A stretch of DNA of 64,000 bases from Amorphochlora amoebiformis (taxonomy: Eukaryota; Cercozoa; Chlorarachniophyceae), in NCBI GenBank assembly GCA_054601695.1, contig BAAHQB010000012.1, forward strand, positions 558,001 to 622,000, given 5' to 3'. The number at the start of each line of letters is the position of its first letter. Within the stretch, counting starts at the first letter, position 1. Made by a program: the position numbers and the translations under genes. Under the pieces are notes generated by a model. That model did no database searches. It saw nothing but the letters and a program-made list of their open reading frames with translations, and was not told where the DNA came from. Of the stretch, positions 45,976 through 58,123 are shown piece by piece.

Positions 45976-47146
45976 GATATATATCTTTATATATATATAT
46001 ATATATATCGATATATTTATACATGTATATATGTATATATATGTACATATATATGTAATATATATGTGTGTGTATTACTTAACCTATATTTATTACATAC
46101 ATATCTCCATGGGTACATATATATATATATATGTGTGTGTGTTTATATATTGATATATACATATAAAGAAAAATACTTTTATGTGTATAATATATTATGT
46201 ATGTATATAACCATAGGTGGAAACACCCAAGCCCTGGCACAACAAAATCAAGGGTAGAGCCATTGCCTACCAAAAGCCGTCAACGTATACAACACGACGA
46301 TATGTACCGTAACTAGAGAAAAGAGGGAGGGGAAAAAAATGGATTCACAGAAAGTTGAGGGAGAAGAAAAAAAATTGAGAGAAAGAGGAAAAAGAGAGGA
46401 GGGAGACAAGAAAGAAAGAGGAGAGACGGGAGGGCGGAAAGAGATGAGAGAAGAAAAAGATGGGAGAGAACACACTAATAACGATGATAGTGGAAAAAAA
46501 GAGAGAGGAAAAAGAGAGGAATAGGCGGGAGAGAAAGTTTGATGTGACTCATCGTTAACCGAAAACAGGTTTATGGGGCCGAGAACGTTAGAGAGTGGGA
46601 GAGAGACACACACACAGAGAGAGAGAGAGAGAGAAAGTGATAGAGAGAGGGGAGAATGGGGAGAGAGTGAGACTTAAAAAAAAAAAAAGAGAAGAAAATA
46701 CTTAAATGTCTATCTCTCAGCCCTATCCGAAGTTCATAGAGACTTTGGACGGCCTCTTTCGGACCATAGATAGAAAACAGGTCACACTAAACTAAATCCA
46801 AATCCAAACCTTAACCGACCTCTAGCCTTAGCCCAATACTCATGTGAGGGAAGGAAGAGAACTGACCTTGGAGAGGTTTTTTGAGAGGATGAATTTATGA
46901 GAGATACACACTGCTTGTGACAATCAGGAGAGCCTAGATTCCGATGATTTAGAGATGCTACACAACAAGCGGTTACAGCATCGGTCAGACGTTGGGTTGC
47001 AGATGCTTAAGTATAGTTACGAGGTACCATCTGCTTTTGTCAGCGCTGTTTTTATGAGATAGACATTTTTATTTTTGACATCATATGTTGTATGTATGTG
47101 TATTTTTGGTATGTATATATATATATATGCATTTATCTCTATATAT

Positions 47147-47200
<54 letters not shown>

Positions 47201-47700
47201 ATATGGAGGTCAATATATATATTTATACATAATATATATATGTATATATATATATATATCTGTATGTATATATGTGTATGTAAAATGTAGTATACAAATA
47301 TTATATATTATATATGCAATATATATATATATATACGTATATACGTATGTAAATATTTATATATGTGGATACAATCTATAAAATATATATATATATATAT
47401 ATATTTGTGTACAATTATATATATGTATATATACATATATAGTACGAACAGGTATTTACATATAATATCAGTACATCTCTTACATGTATACACACATGTG
47501 GATATTATATTTATGTCTATATGCATATAATGTTGTTTATATTAGCATTGATAACATTACATTTACATGTACAGGGTGGGAAAAACTGGTGGAGGGCAGA
47601 TTTGACGTCAGGAATGATGAAAATTGCGGGGGTACTATCCAAACATATATGATAAACAATACGTTTATATGCAATGTCAGGTCTGCTACACAAGGGATAT

Positions 47701-47738
<38 letters not shown>

Positions 47739-48202
47739 CTTATATATATATGTGTGTGTGTATGTATGTACATATTTCAATCTGTCTCCGATTGTATTTA
47801 TATTATAAATACATACATGTATGTAGATTTACAACATATATTTATATATACATATATTGTATATATATATATATATAATTATAGATATGTATATTAACAT
47901 ATATCTATAGCTTCTTCTAATATATATTTTCATATTTTCCAGGGCCTTGTAAACAAATGGAAATATATAGGGATAAAAAGTCGTCTGATTGCTCTCCTCT
48001 TGCTGAATCGATATGCAAGGTGCGATTCGGACCTTCGCACATATCTATTTTACAGATTATACACAAATTTGACATTATATATGTACATATATATAATATA
48101 TATATACATATGTATATATGTATATATTATATGTATGTATATATACGTCTACAAGTGTACAAACACACGTATTTATAAATATATATATATATATAATATG
48201 TT

Positions 48203-48249
<47 letters not shown>

Positions 48250-48330
48250 TTGCATACATATAATATATATATATATATTATACATATAATATATATATAT
48301 ATATATATATCATACATATAATATATATAT

Positions 48331-48388
<58 letters not shown>

Positions 48389-48501
48389 TATATATGTATA
48401 GGTATATATGTATGTATGTGTATTTTATGTTTACGCATATATATATATATATATATGTTATTTGTATATATATATATATATATATATATACAAATATATA
48501 T

Positions 48502-48536
<35 letters not shown>

Positions 48537-48649
48537 ATTTTACATGGAGATATAGAATGGATATAAAAACATATTTCAAAATTTGTACATATGTGTATAT
48601 CCGTTTGTGTACATGTAAGTGTTGTAAAAACGCAGCTTACATTATGTAC

Positions 48650-48698
<49 letters not shown>

Positions 48699-49124
48699 GT
48701 ATGTATATATATATATATATATAGATTAAAAATATATATACGTACATATACACATTACATATATATATATATATATATATATTTAGAGATTACTTTATTT
48801 ATTTATATCTATATACATATATTATGCATACATACATATATATACACATATATACACACATATTATACATATATATATATATATTATATATAGTCGTCTG
48901 TTCGAGAAGCCAGTTACATTACACACACAAGTTTTGAGAAATAATTTGCGGAGTTGCATTGGGTAGCTTAAATAGTAGAGTATATGATATACACACATAT
49001 ATATATATATATATATTGTATATATATATTATATATATATATATATATATCATATATATATATGTGTATATGTACAAATACATGATGTTCCGGTAGCTTA
49101 AATATTAGAGTACGTGATATATAT

Positions 49125-49185
<61 letters not shown>

Positions 49186-49293
49186 ATATGTATACATACA
49201 TACATATTTATGTATACATATCTGATGAATCCATTAGCTTGAGTATAATAGTACATGATATATACATGTACATATATATACATGTATAATATT

Positions 49294-49324
<31 letters not shown>

Positions 49325-49590
49325 TATGTATAAAATATTATATTTCTTATATATATATATATATATATATATATGTTATATACATCACATCTTCTCCTAT
49401 CACAAGGGTTTCTCTCTCTCTTTTCTCTCTCTCTCTCTCTTCTCTCTCTCTCTTCTCTTTCTCTCTCTCTCTCACTCCCTTTCTTGCTCTCTCTGTTTTT
49501 CGCTCTCGCTCTCTTCTCTTGTCTTCTCGATCTCTCTCTCTTTTCTCTCTCTCAATCTTTCTCTCTTCTCTCTTTTCCCTCTCTCTCTCT

Positions 49591-49623
<33 letters not shown>

Positions 49624-49857
49624 CTCTCTCTCTATTTTCTCTCTCTCTTTTCTCTCTCTCTTTTTCTCTCTCTCTTTTCTCTCTCTCTCTCTTTTCTCTC
49701 TCTCTCTCTCTCTCTTTTCTCTCTCTCTCTCTTTTCTCTCTCTCTATTTTCTCTCTCTCTCTTCTCTCTCTCTCTTTTTCTCTCTCTTTTCTCTCTCTCT
49801 CTCTTTTCTCTCTCTCTCTCTCTCTCTTTTCTCTCTCTCTCTTCTCTCTCTCTTTCT

Positions 49858-49893
<36 letters not shown>

Positions 49894-49973
49894 TTTCTCT
49901 CTCTCTCTCTTCTCTCATATCATATCATAGATACAAACATATATCTCTGCAATTTACATGTGTATGGATATGT

Positions 49974-50011
<38 letters not shown>

Positions 50012-50051
50012 GTATATGTACATACATCTATATATGTATATACATACATAA

Positions 50052-50082
<31 letters not shown>

Positions 50083-50102
50083 ATATATATATTATGTATG
50101 TG

Positions 50103-50159
<57 letters not shown>

Positions 50160-50313
50160 TATATGTATGCGTTCACATATTTTATATTTTCTATATATCT
50201 TTGTATTTATATATATGCACATGTTCTTTATGGATTTACATGTACAAATTATACACACATATGTATATATATATATATATACATACATTTATATATATAT
50301 ATATACATTTTTA

Positions 50314-50352
<39 letters not shown>

Positions 50353-50735
50353 TACATATATATACCAACATGATAAAAGACACAAACATCATTAAACTTT
50401 TTCTCAAAAATGTACATATATTCTACATGCATACATATATGAATATATTACTATATCTGAACAACAGTATATATGCATAATTCCTATGTGAATTTTATGT
50501 TAATGCTTATTAGTTTTGAATGAATCTTAGGAAAGTACAGCAAAGAAACCGCGATCACCCTGTCTCTGATGAAACCGAGGCGGAAGTTTTGAACGTATTA
50601 TAATTAATAACATATATATATTTATATATATCCAGAAATATATTTATCGGCCTGAGTAGTAATTGTGTACACATAACTAAAAACTAAACGCAAACATATT
50701 ATACATAACCATTCTACATATATATATATATATAT

Positions 50736-50795
<60 letters not shown>

Positions 50796-50915
50796 TATTA
50801 TACGTAGCTACATGTGCATAGATAATGTACACATATGTAAATTATACATACATACGTATGTGAACGTATATACTTTATTTGTATATTATATATATATATA
50901 TATTATATATAATGT

Positions 50916-50961
<46 letters not shown>

Positions 50962-51148
50962 ATGTATACATGATAAGATAATGTACATATATTATGTATA
51001 TACATGTATACTACATACATATATTTATTTATACATATATGTATATATTTGTATGCGTATAATGCCGTAAATATGTACGTATGTATACATATGTGTGTAT
51101 GTATATGTATATATATATTTATACATTATATATATATATATATGTATG

Positions 51149-51199
<51 letters not shown>

Positions 51200-51255
51200 T
51201 TGTGTGTTAACCACTTCGAAGAGGTAAATATTAACATATATTAAACATATAAATA

Positions 51256-51295
<40 letters not shown>

Positions 51296-51350
51296 TGTAT
51301 ATACACACTGTGTATTTTTAATATATATCATAAAATATATATGTACGTGT

Positions 51351-51392
<42 letters not shown>

Positions 51393-51511
51393 GTATATAT
51401 ATACGTACGTATGCATAATATATATATATATATATATGTATGTATTACATATAATATAAATAGAAATAAACATTGATTTATATCTATTTTTAAACATGAC
51501 ATACTTTTTAT

Positions 51512-51542
<31 letters not shown>

Positions 51543-52033
51543 TTACATATATTTAAAATGTATATACATGTACATACGGTACGTATATAAATATATATAT
51601 ATTTATATAAATATATATTTATTTTTATGTATATATATATATATATGTAATATATAATAATATGTGTGTGTATGTATAAATATATATGTAAAAATGATGA
51701 ATAAGCTGGAAAATGAATAAATATATATATTCTTTTTTCAAGACCGTCCTATGGAGGCTAATGATTTTCCAAACGGGAGCTCAACAGCGCATCTGCCGCG
51801 CTCTTGATATAAAAGCTGCATTACAAAACCCACCATGGGAGCATCAAGAATCAAGTCGACGAGAATCAAACCTGATCTGGTTAGAGAAACTGTCAAAATT
51901 TGATAATGATGTGGGTAAAGAGCTGAATCATTGGGGGGAAATAAAGTCGCCGGTGCTACCAGTAATTGTCAATTTGATTCAAAGCGCTAAATTGAAAAAT
52001 AATCTAATTGGGGCCCGTTCGGTATCCGCGTAG
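28788..52033 (+). CDS. PPR-like protein with RRM-like domain, probably organellar
   Basis: Thirty-two exons phase into about 885 aa: 28788-29132, 29260-29328, 29436-29493, 29896-29945, 30113-30193, 31432-31490, 32170-32218, 33132-33195, 34276-34398, 34986-35043, 36135-36159, 38792-38838, 39219-39273, 39748-39789, 39969-40034, 40637-40675, 41010-41114, 41674-41759, 42023-42074, 43039-43096, 43652-43697, 45046-45196, 45766-45876, 46217-46303, 46569-46586, 46721-46780, 46928-47023, 47575-47631, 47943-48019, 48894-48962, 50531-50594, 51743-52033 (TAG). The start [18 protein letters not shown] is Arg-rich with no acidic residue, like a mitochondrial or plastid targeting signal. Helical repeats of pentatricopeptide type appear, best at 234-270 ([16 protein letters not shown], then [12 protein letters not shown]) and at 175-201 ([14 protein letters not shown]). 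Residues about 553-613 resemble an [14 protein letters not shown], then [17 protein letters not shown]. The exon at 46569 (18 nt) and the 3' end of exon 1 are the least certain. A role in organellar RNA metabolism is inference. Confidence 0.65.
30841..31046. repeat. Direct repeat of 75 bp in a PPR-gene intron
   Basis: 30841-30915 and 30972-31046 (starting AATCTTTCATTCATTTGGAA) are nearly identical, with about three mismatches, and lie 131 bp apart with (TA)n between them. Confidence 0.9.
39505..39627. repeat. Direct repeat around GTACTTTGTAGTCATTTT
   Basis: Two copies of about 47 bp, 39505-39551 and 39580-39627, differ by one base and one short indel and are separated by (TA)n within an intron. 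Confidence 0.8.
41130..41245 (+). repeat. TTAGGG-like tract just after a splice donor
   Basis: Starts about 20 bp after the donor at 41114 and contains GGGTTAGGGTTAGGGTAAGG plus several variants on the coding strand. It is the most telomere-like tract in the window but sits inside an intron between well-supported exons. Confidence 0.8.
42298..42680 (+). repeat. tRNA-derived SINE-like element
   Basis: The head reads TTAGCGCAGTGGTATAGATG then GAGTTCGATTCAAG, good matches to the Pol III A box (TRGCNNAGTGG) and B box (GGTTCGANTCC). They are too close together and lack stems for a functional tRNA. A tRNA-unrelated body follows with GGGAAAGTTC, GTGATGTCACGCCAGTGACG, a run of CGG(T/C)ACTACCC-type units at 42505-42550, and ATCTCCAGCGATCTCC. 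Related blocks are at 1-300, 890-1015 (inverted) and 44700-44880 (inverted, head only). It lies in a PPR-gene intron. Confidence 0.65.
44418..44602. repeat. Identical 39-bp direct repeats
   Basis: TTGTTACGGTATATGTAACT and the following 19 bases are identical at 44418-44456 and 44564-44602, 146 bp apart with microsatellite between. A third diverged copy begins at 44594, overlapping the second. Each contains an imperfect GTTAC inverted motif. Confidence 0.9.
44700..44880 (-). repeat. Second SINE-like head, minus strand
   Basis: Read on the minus strand from about 44868, GTAACACAGTGGCATAGTTG then CCGTTTGGATTATGAC lines up with the head at 42305-42365 (AGCGCAGTGGTATAGATG, CCGTTTGGTTTATGTC). The body downstream differs, so it may be another subfamily. 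It lies in a PPR-gene intron. Confidence 0.5.
46320..46690 (+). repeat. Purine-rich tract in a PPR-gene intron
   Basis: About 370 bp dominated by GAGA, GGAGA and GAAAAA words on the coding strand, broken by about 50 bp of ordinary sequence at 46530-46590 where a six-codon exon is proposed. Confidence 0.75.
48953..49260 (+). repeat. Triplicated splice-donor neighbourhood
   Basis: The donor of exon 48894-48962 reads GGgtagcttaaatagtagag. Similar sequence recurs at about 49092 (GGTAGCTTAAATATTAGAG) and 49227 (TTAGCTTGAGTATAATAG), each followed by GATATA and then by (TA)n. Spacing is about 130-135 bp. Only the first is joined to coding sequence. Confidence 0.75.
49408..49917 (+). repeat. 510-bp polypyrimidine satellite
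   Basis: Almost purely C/T, built from (TC)n blocks separated by TTTT, with units of about 8-14 bp such as TCTCTCTCTCTTTTC. It lies in the intron between 48962 and 50531 of the PPR-like gene. The long Ser/Leu frame through it is an artefact. Such mirror-symmetric tracts can form triplex (H-DNA). Confidence 0.95.
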
Positions 52034-52154
52034 AATATGATTTAGATGCAAGCCAAATTGTCATTTATCATTCAAGTCATCGTTTTCGTCACCATACACA
52101 CTAGACACATATCGGTAAATGTACTACTAGTGATGAGCACTGGAATCGCTGTCG
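52034..52154. other. 3' flank of the PPR-like gene
   Basis: Complex sequence directly after the TAG stop. I see no clear polyadenylation signal. Confidence 0.4.
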
Positions 52155-52791
52155 CAGACATGTCTAGATACTCCAAATGCGAACTCCAAATGCGAAGAGT
52201 CGATGTACGTATTGTACTCTGTACGAATCCTAGTATTGTGTACACGTACGTACGTATCCAACAATTTATGATAGGGTCCGGCGATGTAAGTATACGCATG
52301 TTATACGTACGAACACGTATATGGATACAACATACGTACGTATACGTATAAGTACTAGTCTTAGTATACTGCATGGACATGTCTAGATACGAACTCCAAA
52401 TGCGAAGAGTCGATGTACGTATTGTACTCTGTACGAATCCTAGTATTGTGTACACGTACGTACGTATCCAACAATTTATGATAGGGTCCGGCGATGTAAG
52501 TATACGCATGTTATACGTACGAACACGTATATGGATACAACATACGTACGTATACGTATAAGTACTAGTCTTAGTATACTACATGGACATGTCTAGATAC
52601 GAACTCCAAATGCGAAGAGTCGATGTACGTATTGTACTCTGTACGAATCCTAGTATTGTGTACACGTACGTACGTATCCAACAATTTATGATAGGGTCCG
52701 GCGATGTAAGTATACGCATGTTATACGTACGGACACGTATATGGATACAACATACGTACGTATACGTATACGTACTAGTCTTAGTATGCTG
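52155..52791 (+). repeat. Three tandem 210-bp repeats
   Basis: Units at 52155-52371, 52372-52581 and 52582-52791 each start near CATGGACATGTCTAGATACG and end TAGTCTTAGTATACTG. Copies 2 and 3 are 210 bp and differ at only a few positions. Copy 1 carries an extra duplication of CTCCAAATGCGA. Each unit contains palindromic TACGTACGTA clusters. Because 210 is divisible by three, similar short frames recur on both strands, but each is closed by stops. Confidence 0.95.
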
Positions 52792-53387
52792 CATGGCATG
52801 GTTGTATAGTGGACTAATTTGAACATACGCATATACCAAATGCGTACCAGGCTAGACCATAGTGTACGTATATATATTACTTATGAATCAATCGATTTGT
52901 GTGATGTATGCTCTACTGAGATACTAGCCATCAAACGGTTATCCATGATTGCAAGTGCAGTACACCACTAGACACACGCACAAATTAAATTTGCAATTAA
53001 TACTGATGTTGCAACTGACGTAATTTGAATGTATGAATGAATTCACTAGGCATCGGGTCAAACATCTGACTTGAACAACTTGCGGTCAGTGGCTACTACC
53101 TAGACTTCCGTCAAAAGACTAGACTGACGCCTATTGAAACGCCAACAACATAAAACAAGATAAGATGTAAGTGAAACGTAGTATGCAATGCAATTATAGT
53201 TCTATGTAAATCGTTTGACCATGATTTACATTTATGAGTGTGAACATTCAGAAGCTAGTCTGCCGTCAGCCAAAAATCTAGATATTCCTACGCATGTATG
53301 AGGCTAGCTAAATGAGGCAGGGGTGGTATTCGATGTTATTATATATATATATATACATGTGTATCTGGTGTATGCATACTATCACAC

Positions 53388-53478
<91 letters not shown>

Positions 53479-53635
53479 CCGTATATGCATATATATTTAC
53501 AATACAATATATATTGCATTCTAGTACATTGTATCTTATTCTAGTTATTCTAGGTTATCTATCTAGGTCTGGTATACACCGGCATTGATAATTATAACTG
53601 TGACTTAGCACTAGTTAGTATAGTATTATGCATAA

Positions 53636-53679
<44 letters not shown>

Positions 53680-54061
53680 CTTATACGATCTAGGTACATC
53701 TAGTACATGTACAATGTATGTAATTATGTATTTATTGAATGTGTGTGTAGTCTGAAAATGTGATATATATATATATATATATTTCTAGATATACATCTTG
53801 TACATGTATAATATATATATATATATATATATATATCTAGATGTATACGTAAATATTTATATAGGAACATATTTATATATTTATTCAATATGTATATACA
53901 TATTTGTATTATCTAGATTATATATATACTAGATATATTATATCGATATACATATATATTTCTAGATATTTATATATATATATATATATATGTAATGTAT
54001 ATATATATGTATATATATATATATGTATATGATTTATTTATTCATATATAAATATATATAT

Positions 54062-54106
<45 letters not shown>

Positions 54107-54244
54107 TCTATTATGTTAATAAACATGTATGTACATACATATACACACATATAATTAACACGTGCACTTGTGTTTTTAATTTTAAATCTTAACAATTTCT
54201 ATCTAACGTGCAATTTGCTGCAATCAGTAGAAGTGTCACGATCC
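52792..54244. other. Intergenic region with (TA)n and CTAG-rich DNA
   Basis: Between the convergent PPR-like and RFC1 genes. It holds a truncated start of a fourth tandem unit, complex DNA to 53340, pure TA at 53395-53466, CTAG-rich DNA at 53520-53710, then AT-rich sequence. No exon seen. Confidence 0.6.
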
Positions 54245-56348
54245 TTACTTCTTTCTCTTTCTAGTTATGCTCTTTTTGGCCTTGGAATTCTTGGACTTGC
54301 CACTACTGCTTGAGGTACTGATACTTTTCTTGGATTTCCTAGATTTCTTCACCGTCTTCCCCTTCCTCTTCTTCACCTTGACCATAGCGTCCCCCTCATT
54401 TTCATCTTGGCTGTCATCTGAGTCACCATTCATTTCGCCAGCCTCAATCTTAGCCTCCTTCTGGGACCTCTTCTTCAACTTCTTCAGGTCTTGACGTGCG
54501 ACTTTGAGGTGATGCCCCTCGGAGTTATAAGTTCGTGTGAAGAGAGATTTCACCTTCGATGGGATACTCTTGATGTTAAGCTTCTGCTCGAATCTATCTC
54601 CGAGCTCCATGATCATCTCCCAGTCCGTTCGGTCCAGACTATAGTCTTCTAGAGTCGAGATAACCTTGTTGACACCGCCCTCCTGTTCCTCAATTAGGGG
54701 CTTGATTAGTTGAGTTCGGAGATCTTGTATCTGATACAGCGCCAAATCAGAAGCACTTCCTGAAGAGTCGATCCCCATATTTGTTTTCAGGAGAGTGTAA
54801 AACCGTGATTTCTTGTTTCTGGCACTATACTTCCCAAGCCACTGCGGAAAGGCTGGCCGACCAAGTCCGCCAGCATGGTAGGACCCAGGAATGACGCACG
54901 AATATACAGCGCAGTATGGCAGCCCTGACCAATCGTTCGATCTCCTTAGCTGCGTACTCGCCAAATCATAGTCGCTGTAGGAAAGCGCTGCGTTCTCCAG
55001 AGCCTCCAGTGATTGAAGATCCTTGCGAGCGTTCTGATCGAGGAGAGGGTTTCTGGCGATCTTGCTTACACTTAGGTAGTTCTCCTCAGCCATCAAGGGC
55101 ATAAGCGAGAAATCCACGAAGAAGTATTCTGACTTCCTCAAGACGAACCCTGGTTGAAAATCTGGAGTATAAACTCGGGATATGACGTCGAAGGGCCCAA
55201 GATCGAAATCCTTTCTGTTCGCTTGGCCCATTCTCTTTTTGGCATCGACATACCGAACGTCTGAAGTTTTCTTTTTCCACATCTGCATTAGATTGAGAAT
55301 TTGCCTTATATCTCCTCGGGTAGCCTCCACAACGGCTTCTAGGGCTTGTCTCTCGACGTTCATTCCTTCCCTTCGGAGAATCTCAAGCATACGGGGCGCG
55401 ATGGAGGATGCCGTTGGTTTCCTAAACTTCAGGACTTCGCAGTAGTTTGCGAGCGTCCGCATCTTGGGCGACGAGGAGTCGTTGCAGATGCAGATAACGG
55501 GGACTTGAGTATTTTTGACGATCTTTACCAGGAGCTGGAGGCCTCCTCGATCAGCGTTCCCTGACATGCCGTCCACCTCATCCATAACAAGCACTGTCGG
55601 ACCGCTTGACTTTTTACCTCCCATGAACTCCATGATGCCCTTGTTGAATGCGATTGAGGTGACATGTTGCTCGATGCTTTTCTTGCTTCGAATATCACTG
55701 GCATTGAACTCGACTCTATTGAAGCCCAGCTCCCTGCACAGCACCTCAGCAGAGGAAGACTTGCCCAAGCCTGCATTTCCCGCAAGTAGCACAGCCCTCT
55801 TCATGAGAGACTTGACATTCTTCGTGGCTATGGCGTCTTTCCATCCCTGCAGGAACTTGCGAAGCTTGGTGATGTTGGACTTGTTCCCGATAAGATCCTT
55901 GGACGTCTTGGGCCTGTGCTTGTCCACCCAAAGCTTATCCGACGGCACCCTATCTGAAGACTCTGAGACTTCTTTCTTTCCAACCTTGGTGGTGGTAGAC
56001 TTCGAAATTTTCCTCTTTTTGGAAACAGGCTTGGGCTTTTGCTCCGCTCTCGACTTGACGAGGTTGAAGAGGAAATCTTCATCAATGATCTTCGTGCCTA
56101 ATATCAGAAGAAAGACATTTTGTGTTGTGTTCAATATCGCTGTATTATATTTACTAAGTACGCTTATGTATAAATATATATATGTATGTATGTATATATA
56201 TATTTATACATATACATATATATATATATATATGAATATGTATATATATATATATATATATATACATGTACATGCAGCATTATAAAATATTTACTGATGT
56301 GTATACAAATGTAATGTGTGTATATATATATTATATATATATATATAC

Positions 56349-56442
<94 letters not shown>

Positions 56443-56597
56443 CATATATATGTTATATACATATATATATATATATGTATAATATATGTACTACAATAAA
56501 TATATATATACATAAATATGTTTATATTATTTATGTTTTATATTTATATGTAAATATGTATATATATATAATATATATATATATATATGCACATATA

Positions 56598-56656
<59 letters not shown>

Positions 56657-56688
56657 TACATATATATATATATATATATATATGTATT

Positions 56689-56719
<31 letters not shown>

Positions 56720-56771
56720 ATACACACACACATATATATATATATACATATACATATATATATATATATAC

Positions 56772-56837
<66 letters not shown>

Positions 56838-56876
56838 ATATATATATATTACATATATATATATATGTGTGTGTGT

Positions 56877-56908
<32 letters not shown>

Positions 56909-57161
56909 CATGTACATATATATATATATAATATATAGATGTGTTATTTAATTATGTGTATAAACATAATTGTACAAAAGTATGTGTCATTGTCATATCG
57001 TCACACACATGTACATACACTTTCATCCATACACACATACACGTATCACATTCCTTCAACTCCCGCATTTATTTTTATTTTCCAAGTATGCTTTTATATA
57101 CTTGTTTGCATATATACATATATATATATATATAATATATATATATATATATAATATATAA

Positions 57162-57217
<56 letters not shown>

Positions 57218-57275
57218 ATACATATATGTATATACATATATATATATATATATATATTACGTATGTAAGATATGT

Positions 57276-57307
<32 letters not shown>

Positions 57308-57347
57308 TATATATATAAATATGTATAAATATATATATATTATATAT

Positions 57348-57381
<34 letters not shown>

Positions 57382-57468
57382 ATAACCTATATGTCGCAAA
57401 TGAAAATATATTTTTAACACGTACACAAACAGAATATTTATAAGCGCATATATGTATATGTGTGTATG

Positions 57469-57500
<32 letters not shown>

Positions 57501-57542
57501 TATGTATATGTATATATACTTGTGTATAATATATATATGCAA

Positions 57543-57580
<38 letters not shown>

Positions 57581-57628
57581 ATCTGTGTGTGTGCGTATAT
57601 ATACATATATACATATATATATATATAC

Positions 57629-57698
<70 letters not shown>

Positions 57699-57757
57699 AT
57701 GTTTTCATACATATATATGTATATGTATATATACTTGTGTATAATATATATATGCAA

Positions 57758-57788
<31 letters not shown>

Positions 57789-57819
57789 GTATTTATACAT
57801 ATATCAATATGTACGTATT

Positions 57820-57870
<51 letters not shown>

Positions 57871-57996
57871 GTGTATGTATTTATACATATATCATATACA
57901 CATATGAAGGTATTTATTTATGAATATATATATATATATAAAATATATCAAAATATACATTATATCTGTGTGTGTGCGTATATATACATATATATG

Positions 57997-58055
<59 letters not shown>

Positions 58056-58090
58056 TTACATAACATATATATAAATATATATATATATAG

Positions 58091-58123
<33 letters not shown>

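Noticed and set aside
49255-50373. 372-aa Ser/Leu-rich frame, and a 148-aa Arg/Glu frame on the other strand
   Set aside because: Both are translations of the C/T tract; no non-repeat coding content.
52046-52822. Repeated 60-100 aa ORFs on both strands
   Set aside because: They recur because the tandem unit length is divisible by three; no start or context suggests a gene.
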